From the NCBI RefSeq assembly GCF_014529535.1, contig NW_023503493.1, positions 12,556,001 through 12,620,000 of the forward strand: DNA of 64,000 nt. The letters are read 5' to 3'. This document shows positions 35,183 to 47,003 of the stretch, piece after piece. Position numbers and translations under genes: made by a program. Numbering within the stretch: position 1 is the first letter of the stretch; each line of letters begins with the position of its first letter. Below the pieces are notes generated by a model. The model saw nothing but the letters and a program-made list of their open reading frames with translations, searched no databases and had not been told where the DNA came from. Origin of the DNA: Bradysia coprophila (lineage: Eukaryota; Arthropoda; Insecta; Diptera; Sciaridae).

Positions 35183-35483
35183 ATAGCTGTGTTGGTGCAC
35201 GAACGTCGGTACCAATACCAGCATCAGTGCGGCGGAAGTAAGGTGACACATACGAAAAGCCATGAAATGGCGGTTCATTACTTCCAATGGACGTGTTCGC
35301 ACGTGTAATCTCTTCACGATTTATGCTAGGGTTTGGTACACTTTGACTCACTTTCGACCTCTCCAGAATCACATTAAGTGAGCTCAATTCTTGCGTCAGC
35401 ATCAACATTCGCTGATTTAACTTTTCACGCTCATTTGACACATAAGATGGATTATGTTGACTGTGGTCAGAGTTCGTCGCCAT
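35166..35483 (-). CDS. candidate 105-aa coiled-coil protein, C terminus from a repeat
   Basis: ATG at 35483 is in a good context (AACATGGCG) and opens 105 codons with coding-like composition. A heptad-like stretch (KLNQRMLMLTQELSSLNVIL) suggests a coiled coil; then come a polar region and FHGFSYVSPYFRRTD. The final five codons and TAA come from the dispersed repeat at 35084-35182. That suggests a longer gene was cut short by the insertion, or that the real exon ends earlier at an unseen donor. No family is recognised. An ATG eight codons upstream is possible but has a weaker context. Confidence 0.45.
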   Translation of the reverse strand: MATNSDHSQHNPSYVSNEREKLNQRMLMLTQELSSLNVILERSKVSQSVPNPSINREEITRANTSIGSNEPPFHGFSYVSPYFRRTDAGIGTDVRAPTQLFICYR

Positions 35484-35814
35484 GTTCTCGCAATGGTAAT
35501 GTCTCACACAACAATTTTATATCGTTCGTCAATGTTATTTCACTATAATCCGGCTCGAAGGACCATGAAACTATTACTTCGATAATAGCTTGAAATTAAA
35601 ACACGTAAAATTTACGTTTAACAAAAAATGATTTAATTATCTCAAATCGTACATAAATCGACTGATCGTCATTAAGGTTCTTTTTGAACTGAGTCTTCCT
35701 TGCTTCATTACGTCATATCAGAATGTATCGGGTTGCCAGATAGTTGGTTTGCTGACTAAAAACGGACTAGCACTCTAGTTCTCTAAACAAGCTGTATGTG
35801 ACTGGTTAAATCAT

Positions 35815-36260
35815 CAGTTTTTTATGAACTTTTTTCTGAATTTGTACAGTCAAAGAGTAGCCTATGTAGGAAGAGCTTTATGATTTTTCGAAGATATCTC
35901 CGGACATTTCACTTCACCTTCACTACATTTATAAATTATGCATTAAATACAGTTAGAGACAGCGAAGTTTCGGCACGAATCCACTGATCCACTCATACAA
36001 TCAAAACCGTTTATACGGTTGAAGCAGCTGCTACACGCAGGCACGTGGTAGTATAAACCGTATAAAGACATTTGAATAGTTTTTTTGTGTAGATCAGTTG
36101 AAAAACAACTGAAGCAAATTCATGCTGAAATTTGTGACTCTGTATTTACAACTGATATGAAGTTAAATGTCCGGAGAGATACTTTCGAAAATCCTTAAAA
36201 CTGCTTCCTTCCCAGCCTATCTTTTGCCATTGACAAACAGAAAAAAAACGAACTTTTTTT
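35815..36260. mobile_element. foldback-like element with about 130-bp imperfect inverted arms
   Basis: Left-arm features (AGCCTATGTAGGAAG, TTTTTCGAAGATATCTCC, GGACATTTCACTTCA, AATACAG) recur inverted on the right (TGAAGTTAAATGTCCGGAG, TACTTTCGAAAATCC, CTTCCCAGCCTAT). The centre has two short palindromes around CCGTTTATACGG. Confidence 0.65.
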
Positions 36261-36933
36261 TGTTCAAGTGAGACAAGGTTTCCCCTTTACTCATGGATTC
36301 AAACTTAACGTGTTCGACGCATAATACCCGTGTACTTCGTACGGGTCTAAAGAGTTTTTGAAAGAGGAACGAAACTCTTTAGCACATTCGTACTATACCA
36401 TGAATCTTCTCGACGATAAATAAGGGCAGTTTTTAATTAAAATATCGTTAATTTCATTTTCTTAGGCAAACGGATAATTAATGTATGTTGTTGTATGCAT
36501 AATGTGTATGTGAATTATGTTCGTGTTTTAATTTTCTTGTAATTCAATTACGACAAGCTTCTTGTGTTTATTTCCTTTCCGATTTTTTTTTTCTCTCTCT
36601 TGTTCTTTTCATTAATGTGGCTTTGACTCTGCGTGCTAGCTGCGGTATAAATATTTCTTTCCACACAATTAAATTTGCTGTAACGCGAACTTTGGTCTAA
36701 GAAATTGTATGGAAGATTGTCGAGATTGTAATTCATTCCATTTTGTAAACCAGCTCATTAGACGCGTGATTACAAAGCTGATAATTTATGTATACGTATC
36801 AAGAGCTGGTAACGGGAGTAAATTTTAATTTGGGTGACAGATAGGCTAGGTATCGACGTCATATTTTTAATGGCAAAATATACACTGAAACTCACATTCT
36901 GGATAATCACAATTTGTGATTCACAATCAGAAT

Positions 36934-37074
36934 CATCTGTTGGCGACAAAAGCAAAAGAAAGACGTGATGGAATATGATTCGATTTGAATTTATAACGAA
37001 TTGTATGTTCAAATTAATGAAGTAAAAGATTATATAAATATGTTAAAATTGAAAACAAAAGAAGTAATAGATTC
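36934..37074 (+). repeat. 150-bp dispersed repeat family, copy
   Basis: CATCTGTTGGCGACAAAAG at the head; TTAATGAAGTAAAAGATTAT and AGAAGTAATAGATT at the tail, about 44 bp apart. Confidence 0.75.
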
Positions 37075-37378
37075 GATATTGGTAATATCTTTGCTGTATG
37101 TGAAAGGCTGTAGACCCACATCTGGTAGGAACAGTTTCAATTTAGTCACAGCCTGAACATAGAAAATAATCGGAGCAGGTTGCGTTTCTTTCGTAAAGAT
37201 AGATGATTTGTTTACGTTGTTTCAATTAAAACACTCAATTCAAACAATCTTAAGCTGTATGTAGCTCTTATTACTAAACCCTCCAAACTTGACACTTGGG
37301 AGCAGTGCTGTGGTTTAGTATATGAAGATTGTTGCCCGTAATTCGTCTGTGATATAAAAGCATATGGATGGGACTAAT

Positions 37379-37490
37379 CATCCGTTGTCAACAACGAATA
37401 CAAAAAAAACGATGAGTTCTAGCAAAGCCTTTAGTTCTAGTGTTCTTTGCAAAGAATTTTTTTGTTAAAACCAAAAGAAGTAATAGATTT
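37379..37490 (+). repeat. 150-bp dispersed repeat family, copy
   Basis: CATCCGTTGTCAACAACGAA at the head, GATGAGTTC mid-unit, AAAACCAAAAGAAGTAATAG at the tail. Confidence 0.65.
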
Positions 37491-39382
37491 TAGTGATTAT
37501 ATCTTGATGCCATCGCCGTTTCTGGAAGGTGAGGAAACCAAAATGCTAACAAAAACAAACATTTAACCAGCGAATAAATCATACACCGAACCAACGATAA
37601 AGCAACTTATTTTGGCTGATCAGTCGTTCGAATCAAGGAAATATTTTAAATCTTCACATGAACAGAATGCTCTTCATATTCAGTAGAGGACCTTCTCAAT
37701 GGTCATAGAATCATTCACCAGAACTTTTTTCGGAATATTAGGCATTAGGGGAATGCACTAAAGGGGTCGTACACAAATGACATTAAAACGTGACGAGGAT
37801 GGGTCGAAAAATCACTAAAGTAGCGTGTCGTCATTTATATCTACTATCTATTACTAGCTTTGCTGTTTTCAGATCCGTGACTACAACATTTCATTAGTCA
37901 TTTCTTTCATACTTTCATATCCGAGTAGTAGCAAGTATAAACCACACTAAAAGCATGTGTTTTGTTTATCTGCTACAGCAATGCAATTACCAACTAATTC
38001 CAAAGCCCAAGAAATTTACAAGAAGCTCTGTTAAAACATCTCTCCTACCGACCGCAACCCCAACACACAACATCTTTATGTGATCATTTTGCTGCACATT
38101 TTGATTTCAAAATGATGCATTGCTCCATGTAACATATATAATACTCAAAGCTAGATATTGGCGAGCATAATACAGGATGTTTTATTATAAGCTTTAGCAT
38201 GCTGTGTTCGAAATTGATCAGGATTCCCTGCAGTTTGAACTATGACGCGATGTGTCGTCATATATTTCGACTTTTCGCTGTACACATTCTGGGATAAAAT
38301 GCATTATCGTATCGGATAAACTTTTTAAGAATGAGGCAGCAGCAGCAGTATAATATTTCAATCGACCAACAATTTTTCATCGAAAAAAAAAATTTGTTTT
38401 TTTTTACTCAACTTTATATTTGCAACTGTTTGCCAGCGATATTAATTATCGGAAATGCACCACAGTCGATGTATGAGTTTTGTTTGAAATGTTATTTTCT
38501 TTTATTGCACACGGTGGTTTCGTGGTCATTTGAGAACATGCATAACGAACAATATTGACTGCAATTGTAGGAAGATTTGGATTAAGTTACGATTTCACAG
38601 TAAGTTTTACGTTCGTGCTACTCTTTCTAAATGAGTTGAAAAACGTGCTCGAACAATTAACATAATTTAATCCAATTGCAGGCTCATTTTGTTTTCTATG
38701 TTTGTATACTTCAACAAAATTATACTGCGTTGTGTAATGTGATGATAGATTTGTAGCAGTGAGCTTTTAAGTCGAAAACACTTACGAAGTGAAGTCGAGC
38801 GCACGAATTTCTTAGATCTTTTATTAAGCTTAACGAACCATTGCTCTACTATAATTAGGTTGAATCTGGATCCATATGGACTAGATTTTTGATGTATTTA
38901 CACAACTAGAGCTAAAAAGTGGATACATCCAGTTCATTTGTGAATTTTGTAGTTCAGAGGCGAGGCCGAAATGTTAAGAGTTAAGTCCGAGCTATGTACA
39001 CAACTTTACACCATGAACTTCAAGAAATCGAAAATTTCGAATTTTCAGATAATGCAAATCGCCTACGTTAGTTACTTACTTAGTTCCTATAGAAAAGTAG
39101 ATCCAGCAACTCCTAAACGTTTCTATAGATTTTCCAGAAATTTTGGTTGTAGGCTAATAATGGCCCAAAAATAAGAATGGAATTTTCAAAAGTTGGAAAT
39201 CTATATCTTAAGGGCTGGAGCTCTCCAAAGTCTCCATACAAATGCCATATAAAAGCCAATTTGTATGTGTGTGTGGTACATTTTGGTGTATGATGGTAAT
39301 GTGGTGTAAGGTGTGTGTTGTTTTGGGATGTGTTTCTTGTTGGAAATTTCTGGAATCATTAAGTATAAACTTCCACTAGGTT
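37491..39382. other. gene-poor stretch
   Basis: No gene or clear repeat was identified; the open frames are short and AT-driven. Confidence 0.4.
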
Positions 39383-39620
39383 GGTTCCTAAATTTTGGGA
39401 TGACAAATGATTCCTCTGGCACTTCCTAACTTCCATGGGATTTTTTGATGGTTTTACGTTATTTTCGACATTAGTGAGGTGTTCCAAGATTGGTTCCTAA
39501 ATTTTGGGATGACAGATGATTCCTCTGGCACTTCCTTACTTTCATCGGATTTTTTGATGGATTTGGGTTATTTTCGACATGAGTGAGGTGTTCCAAGGTT
39601 GGTTCCTAGATTTTGGGATT
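39383..39620. repeat. 109-bp tandem repeat, 2.2 copies
   Basis: GGTTCCTAAATTTTGGGATG begins at 39383 and 39492, and a partial third copy starts at 39601. Copies differ at scattered positions. Each carries GATTCCTCTGGCACTTCC and GAGGTGTTCCAAG. Confidence 0.9.
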
Positions 39621-39663
39621 CAGATTCAGATATTCTCGAAATGACATACTTACAAAGTGATAT

Positions 39664-40044
39664 CAGTCAGTCAAAAAACTCTTAGAGGGTAAATGTGAAT
39701 TCTGCGCGTGTACGTTTTATCAACACAAGATGAACCCAAAAAAATGTAAAAAGAAAATTTTACAAAAAAACAAATTGCGTCGTAAGTGGAAACTAGGGTT
39801 AGGAAAATGGGTAAAATATGGAAAAAAACGTTCTGAAAGATTAAATTTAAACGGAAGACAGCCGAATCATCTGCCACTATGTGACGCATTTTTTGTTGTA
39901 AAATTTTCTTTTTAAAATTTTTTGTGTTGATAAAACTTTTGCGTACAGGGCCTGTACTGCAGGCGCAGATTGCGTCACCCTCAGCGATATCAGTAATTTT
40001 GTAAGTAAGATAAAGGACTTGTGTTAAGGGTTTTTTGACTGATC
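39664..40044. mobile_element. inverted-repeat element, about 380 bp
   Basis: CAGTCAGTCAAAAAACTCTT at the left is imperfectly inverted at the right (AAGGGTTTTTTGACTGATC). Inner pairs include TTTTATCAACACAA and TTGTGTTGATAAAA. A 61-codon Lys-rich frame inside has no recognisable domain. Confidence 0.6.
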
Positions 40045-42296
40045 TAAAATAGTCCTAACATAATGGTTCACTTTCGCAGGTGGCAAATTGATATGTAATG
40101 GTCAACTTTCGCGTGGAGCAGGTAGTAAAGGTGGTCCTCAAGCGTCTGCGACTACGATTTCAATAGGTTGCCATCAAGTCCATAAATTCGAAATATAGAA
40201 TAAGACTTTTATTGTTGTTGTGGATAATATACTAGATCTGTGTTTTTTGACCGAACCAAGTTTTTTAGAGCTGTTCTTTGTCCAGGGACAGTTAGTATTT
40301 GCGCAGTGAATAGTTGATCTTAAACTAGACAAATTCCAGTATCTATTAGGATCTCTACAGAAGTATCGTTCGTTGTACGAACGTACGTTCGTCGTGTTTT
40401 TAAGCAGAAAGGTTAATTATAGTGGTCATAATTTAATCAATTTAATGATGTTCATTGAAAGAACAATTCAATTTACAGTTTTATTGAAGCAATTAATACC
40501 GGCCAGGGAGTGACTCCACACCATCAAAACACCATCATAATATTGGAATTTTAATTATGTGAATTCGATGTTCTATACAAAAGAGGATCTTCCACCAAAT
40601 TAAAGAAAAAAGTAGCACAACATGTATATGTCACACACAGAGCGAAAGGGTGTTGCTTTTATGTAATTTTTGTTAAATTTTATGTGTTTATTAGCTGGGC
40701 GAATAAAAATTTATTGCCCTTAATAATGTTTTTGGCTGTACAATATGATGTTTTATAAGTTTATTTCGGCAACCGAAAACACACACACAGTATGTGCGTA
40801 CATAGATGATTACATTACACCCCCGTACAGAAGCCAAAGGGTGGTCTCGTTCGTATGCATGTAACGATAATCAAACCATATATAGAGGAGGTATAAGTAA
40901 AATGGATAAAACCCATGTGAAGTTGTTTTTGTGCGGTTAGATTGATGAAATATAATATGAGAATATTGTGTCGAGTTGAATTGAACACGACAAGTTTATT
41001 AAGCTTTTTTTTCCACTCATGTACAATATGTTGTGTATGTTAGATATTGTATTATGTCGTATGTAATGTACGATGTGCCGTTTTATGTAATAATGTTCTT
41101 CGATATTTATGATTAAGTAAAAAGCTTTCAGAGTGCACCCATGAAGTGTATGTGATAAACAACCCTATTATTATGATATATTGAGTTCATTTTGGTGTTT
41201 TTTTTTCCTTTGTTTATTCTGTGTATATTATAGTCTCACAATAATGAAGAGAAAATTGATAATTTATTAGCTAAGTGAAAGTGTTAATTAAGTTTGAGCA
41301 TCAGACAGTCGAACGTACGCCCACAAATTAGACTCTTTAATTAATGTTTTTCATCTTTCGTAGCCTTTTTCACCATCAACTGCTGGATGTCGACCTCTAC
41401 CTCATAGATTACCACTTCTGCCTCTCTCACAATACAAAATGTTAAAGAAATTCTAGCAGTTGTTCTATCTCGAAATTATTTTAGATTTTTTTCTGTTATC
41501 TTTCGAATGTAATACTTCATTTGGTTTAAATATTTTCAACAAACTGAAAAGTAATATTTTACTTCATTTGTTTAAACATGTATTTAAACATGACGTTAGC
41601 TAGAGCTCGACATTTCTTTTTGTCGTCGATGGCAATAACAGATGATATAATTGTTCGTAAATTTTTTGACAAACAATTATCTAAAATCGTTGATTGGTGA
41701 AATGTTAAACCAAGATTTCATAACAGATTTACCGTAAATATGGTTGTTACTGTGGAAAATATGTATGACAAAATATGTCGACGGCTGTCTGTCACATCAG
41801 TATAAACTGAATTAATTAAAAACTTACAAAGACAACTAACCGAGCTCGTGTTTCATTGAAACGGTTCAAATAAACAGGCCACAGATGATACGTACGTAAC
41901 TTAACATCCAAGTCGACGAACTAGACAAATTTCCTCTAAAATCCTTTTTACATCACGCATCTGAGGGAAAATTCGATTTTATCTACGAGATGAAGGGTTT
42001 ATCCTAAAAGTAATTATACCTACAGAGTAAATTTCACCTTCAACTCGGTCCATAACTTCTAAATCGTCAAAACAAACATTTTAGACAGAGGTGCTTAATC
42101 TCCTATTACTTAATAAGACAAAACAACCAAATTTGGCGAATTAAATTGACAAACATTTTTCAACGATTTAATGCATCATTACACGAACGGGGTTTTTGCA
42201 TTTTCTGGTCGCGAGCATGAAATATTACAAGTTGTAGCCTTCGCTGTCGGCTCGAACTACAAACATACTATACTTCTTCAGAACAAATTTCGGCGT
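40045..42296. other. gene-poor stretch
   Basis: No gene seen. It holds a perfect 16-bp palindrome ACGAACGTACGTTCGT near 40376-40391 and the - strand dispersed-repeat copy at 41504-41644. Confidence 0.4.
41504..41644 (-). repeat. 150-bp dispersed repeat family, - strand copy
   Basis: Read on the - strand: CATCTGTTATTGCCATCGAC, GAGCTC mid-unit, GTTTAAACAAATGAAGTAAA, then AAACCAAATGAAGTATTACA about 54 bp on. Confidence 0.75.
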
Positions 42297-42474
42297 GGGG
42301 CTATCTGGCACACGGTGCTAAAACAACGCATTTTTCAATTACGTAAAAAGTGAACTCGCACACGATTTTTCGAATGAAGCTATGAAGTATTTGCAATATT
42401 AAAGTTACGTGTGCGAGTTGACCTTTTACGTAGTTGAAGAATGCGTTGTGTTGGCACCGAGTGCCAGATTCCCC
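42297..42474. mobile_element. MITE family 'GGGG-TCTGGCAC', copy 2
   Basis: TIRs of about 70 bp: GGGGCTATCTGGCACACGGT on the left and, read inverted, GGGGAATCTGGCACTCGGTG on the right. Inner matches are ACAACGCATT and ACTCGCACACG. It is related to 31915-32090. Confidence 0.85.
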
Positions 42475-45400
42475 AAAACCCAAATTTCCTAGCAACTTAA
42501 CTGACCGTGAATGGGGAATGCATTTTCGGAGCATTCCTTTGTGCTTTAACACGTAGGGGATAATGCTCAAAGTGAAATTTTTCATTTTTAGAAATTTATT
42601 TGGAGGTATTCCTCGACTCCCTTAGCTATTTCCGGTGTGCCTAAAGTTGACAAGTTGAACCGGCAACGTGTTCAGATCTATTTTGCGTAAACTCTACTAC
42701 TACTATAATTAACAACCTCAATTCGTCAACTTTATTTATGGTTTCCAGGCATATGTATGTTACTATAAAAAATGATGTTAACAATTTCATTAATCCCGAC
42801 AACAAACAGTCGTATTGTTTAACCATTCCATTCATAAATTAATTTTCTCGAATAAATATTGAAAGAAACCGAATTTATTAATTTTAATATTAAAATTTTT
42901 GATAAATTATGAAGAAATATCATATGAGAATGAAGCGACAAAAAAGTGACTATAAAAATCGTTTTTTTTTTTCTCATCTTAAAAATTATGATGAAGAATC
43001 GTTCAGTTTCGTTTTTGCGTGGGCAATTTTAATTTTTCGTGTTTTTTTCACTGCAGTTGTGAATTTTGCCTGTGTTTCCACATTATAATATTGTGTGTGT
43101 CTGGTAACTATAAATTTGCCAAATGAAGGTGATCAAAACTCAGCATTAGCTGATATATTATTTTGGAGTTGAAATTAAATTAAACTTTTTTTCCTTCTTC
43201 AAAAAGTCATTAGTTTTTAAGAATATTTTTGTTGGGCGTAGGCGCAGCTTAAATAATTAATTTATTGAGTTCAGTTCCACAGCAGACAATTTAAAATATT
43301 TATCGGAAATATTTCATTATTTATCAGGAATCGTTAAATATGACACTAAGACATTCTCTTAAAAATAGTCTAAATCGAATATTTAATCTAATGTAAACAG
43401 TGTTACTGACAACTGAATTTGTGCCAAGTTTGCTTGAGTTGTTTCACCGGCACTTGTCCAGTTATACAATCTCAAAACTGATTTGTCAACAGAAATTCTT
43501 CTGTTACCTTCTAAAATTCTGTGAAATTTTGTAGAATTCTGAGAATATAATGAAGGTAACGCTGAAATGAGCTATGTAAGCGTTTGTTTGAGTGGATCAT
43601 CTGGTTAAACGTTGAAACAAATTTAGTTCACATAAGAAGTAATTAAAAAGAAAAAACGGAAAACGAATTTTTCATGTTTGAATCACTTCTTTCAGTGTCT
43701 CGAGCGTGGTACATCTTATGAAAAATAGAAATCCAGTTTGTGTGTTTTTGACCACAAAAACTGGACTTTTCAACTTTTCATCGCATGTTATCCTATATGA
43801 GACCTATAAGAACAGTCGCGTCGGTATATTTGAATAGAATATCTTTCTGTCTTTTGATTTCAGAAAAATAAAGAATTCATTTGACCGATTGTACATCGAA
43901 ATTTGTCTGATTTATTCGTTCTTTTAACTGTCGTCCTTTTTTATAATATACATTTAACATGACTTGGCCGATTTCGATTTTTTCGAATTCGATGATACTC
44001 TTCTAATAATACCAGAGGAAGAAAATCTTCCAAAAATATATGGGAACTGCTTTTTGCAACTTTTTTTGTTGTTACTGACAACTTTTAACGGCCAATTAAC
44101 CTAATTAGGGTGATCTTTAAACCAAAACGAGCAACATTCATGCTAATTAAAAACTGCTAGTCATTTGTTATTGACAAAGATTGCATTAATAAGCGATGAC
44201 CTTTGGCTAGAATCCTTCTATATAGCAAAAGGTATGTTTAAACAAATGAAGTAAAAGATTTTTTTTCAAACTCTAGACAATGTTGTAAAGAAATGAAGGG
44301 ATAGATTTAATCATTTTTTTTGCGATTCGCTTTCCGTTTTTAAAAGGTGTACCCATGGCCCATGGCACAGTGTCTTCTTGAGTCGATTTAGTTAGATGGG
44401 TATCATTTAGAACTTAAAATAGAGTTGATACTAAGTCGTGAAATTTTATTTTTCACAAAGGTCTCATCCACGCAGAACGTTGGTCCTCATTCTCATAAAA
44501 AAAACATAATTCGTTGTAATTATAAAAATGAAACGAATATTTATCGTCTTAAATGGCAAAATCGAACAGCACATTTATTTCGTATAATATATGATCTGTA
44601 CGATCATTTAATAAAATAAAAGATGTCCATCAGTATCGGTCAGAAATCAATCAATTTTTACGATTTCTTTTTCAAAGTCTCTGCATTCAATATTGATAGC
44701 CATACCAAAACGTTTACAAAAATTGAATTCCCAATACGAAAAACAAAATGAAAAATGATTCAACCTTGGCTTAATTATTCAATTATATTATTTTAATAAA
44801 TTTAATTTTATAAATTGAATAGAGTAGGGAACGATTATTATTTGGAAATTTGTTCGACTATCATTTTATTGTATACGGTTAGGTGAATAAATACGAGAAT
44901 GGAACCTACTACGAAACGATGCATGATAAATTATCATAGATTCTCGAGAAAAAAACCCTTATTGATCAAAATGTTTCAAATTGAAATTAAAGAAGAGAAA
45001 AAAAAAACATTTTTTTATATAAAAAGAAAGATAAGAATCAATCTCTTAACCTGTTGTTTACAACGTCGACTGACTATGGAAAATGTTCAACAGAAATTCA
45101 AGAATTTTGACCTGACTCGAAGTCTTGAAAAACTATAAAATGAAACCCAAAAAAATGTGTTCCATCAATTCTTCGACTTTACATAAATTTTTTGATGGCA
45201 CACGACTCGTCTTCATTTAACAACAACAAATTCATTTATTATATAAATCGATACACTCTCGAAATGATGTTATATATTTGAGAGACCGCTTTAAAGATCA
45301 GTGGTGTTTTTCGTAAACAGAAATGATTGTCATTTAATCCTTCTTATTCGGGTGACATAAAGATTGGGAGATACAATTTTTCGGATGAAGATGATTTTTT

Positions 45401-45924
45401 GTTCGGTTATGTTAAACAGACAAAAGGCATGTTTCGTGTAGTGTTTAAGATTGATATATATTTGAGATTATGTCATTACGATAGCGGAATCGAGGGAATT
45501 ATGTTAAATTATTGTGTTTGTCATGTCGGGTTTTTTGTTATGTTCATTTTTCATAACTTTTGTGCGTCGATTGTCTTTTCGTTTCATCAATTTGAAAGAC
45601 GCTGTTAGACACAAATGAATGCAAAAAGTGATGTATGGATCGGAATGACAAAGGAAGCAGGGCAGCAGGGCCTATTTTTGGTAGACTTATTTGAAAAACT
45701 TTGCCAAGGTTCGGTAAGCACGGTGTCCCTTAACAAAAATAAAGTTTTTCTGAAGGTTATCCAAAAAAATTGACTTCTGATTCGAGTTCTAGGACCTAAG
45801 AGGAGTTCAAAACCGCTTTGCTTAGTCTTCGGCTAGATCCTTCTCCATAGTCGACTTGTGAAAAAGCGACATTTACCATACATTTTCAAGATTCTTCAGA
45901 AATTGATGAAACAGAACTGTTGTC
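42475..45924. other. gene-poor stretch
   Basis: No gene can be supported; it is AT-rich with short frames only. It contains the dispersed repeat at 44162-44308. Confidence 0.4.
44162..44308 (+). repeat. 150-bp dispersed repeat family, copy
   Basis: CATTTGTTATTGACAAAG at the head, TATATAGCAAAAGGTATG mid-unit, AAACAAATGAAGTAAAAGAT then AATGAAGGGATAGATTT about 46 bp on. Confidence 0.75.
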
Positions 45925-46110
45925 AAAGCACCTAGCAGGGTAATAGACGTTTTTACACGTCAAATAGAGTAGTATTTTGATACCAATAATACCATTAGCA
46001 GCCTTAATGGTAATTTTGCAATGACATTAAGAAAAAAAAGGTATGGAAATATTCGCATACTTCGATTAAAGTACTACTTTATTTTTTTCTATTACCCTGC
46101 TAGGTGCTTT
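45925..46110. mobile_element. MITE with perfect 22-bp TIRs
   Basis: AAAGCACCTAGCAGGGTAAT (plus AG) at 45925-45946 is exactly inverted at 46089-46110. An inner short palindrome is GACGTTTTTACACGTC. Length is 186 bp. Confidence 0.85.
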
Positions 46111-46617
46111 GCTGTTGCCTACCGAGGTTTTTTTTTATTTTTTATCGATAGACAACGTTATTCTGAGCAAAAGATTGTTCTACGGAATATCTCTAAAAAT
46201 TGTACACTTAGACTCAGATTCAAATTTAACGTGACGAATTTTTCGGGACAGAGTCACAATTACTGGCCGACCGACATTCTAAGAAAGAAATGGAGCCGAT
46301 AGATCTGTAGAATCATATTCAACAGACTCGTCCTCAGTTATCATCGGTTCACTGAGTCTTTCTTAGGTCGTTGCTCCACAATGACCACTAGTCCATCAAA
46401 ATAGATAACAACAGATAATTATCTCGTCTGCTACAACCTCATCGGGTCTTTTATCTCTCTTTCTGCTCACCCTCGTACAGTTTTAAACTGGATCTTCAGA
46501 TAGAGGGCAGTCTACACTCATTCATTCAACCAATCATTCTCATGGCGCAGCTATAAACATTGCGCTTTATTTAGTTGAATGAACTTGATAGATTTCTATA
46601 CATTTAGACTAGACAGC

Positions 46618-47003
46618 AGGGGTGGAATTACGGCTGCAGTTTTCTATATAAAAAAGACTCTTTATCTTTTCTATATAGAAAAGGAACCTTGTTTTCATTT
46701 TTAGAGGCAATAGTATGCGCAATCGTAGTAGATGTAATTGTTTTGATTGAAGGCATCGTCAGTTTGTTAATATTGTCTTATCTGTTCAACGGATTTCGAT
46801 CAATCGAAATTCCAGCGTGTAGAGAATGAGCCCAGGAATATGAAACAATGGAAACAATTATGTCTACTACGATTACACATACTATTGCCTCTAAAAATGA
46901 ACCGTATAAGCAAAAAAGGTTCTTTTTCTATATAAAAAAGAATCTTTTCTACGTAGAAAAGAGTCTTTTCTATATAGAAAACTGCAGCCGTAATTCCACC
47001 CCT
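46618..47003. mobile_element. 386-bp foldback MITE
   Basis: AGGGGTGGAATTACGGCTGC at the left is inverted at the right (to 47003). A second matched block (AGAGGCAATAGTATG and its inverse) and AAAAGACTCTTT/AAAGAGTCTTTT stems give arms well over 100 bp. No coding content. Confidence 0.88.
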
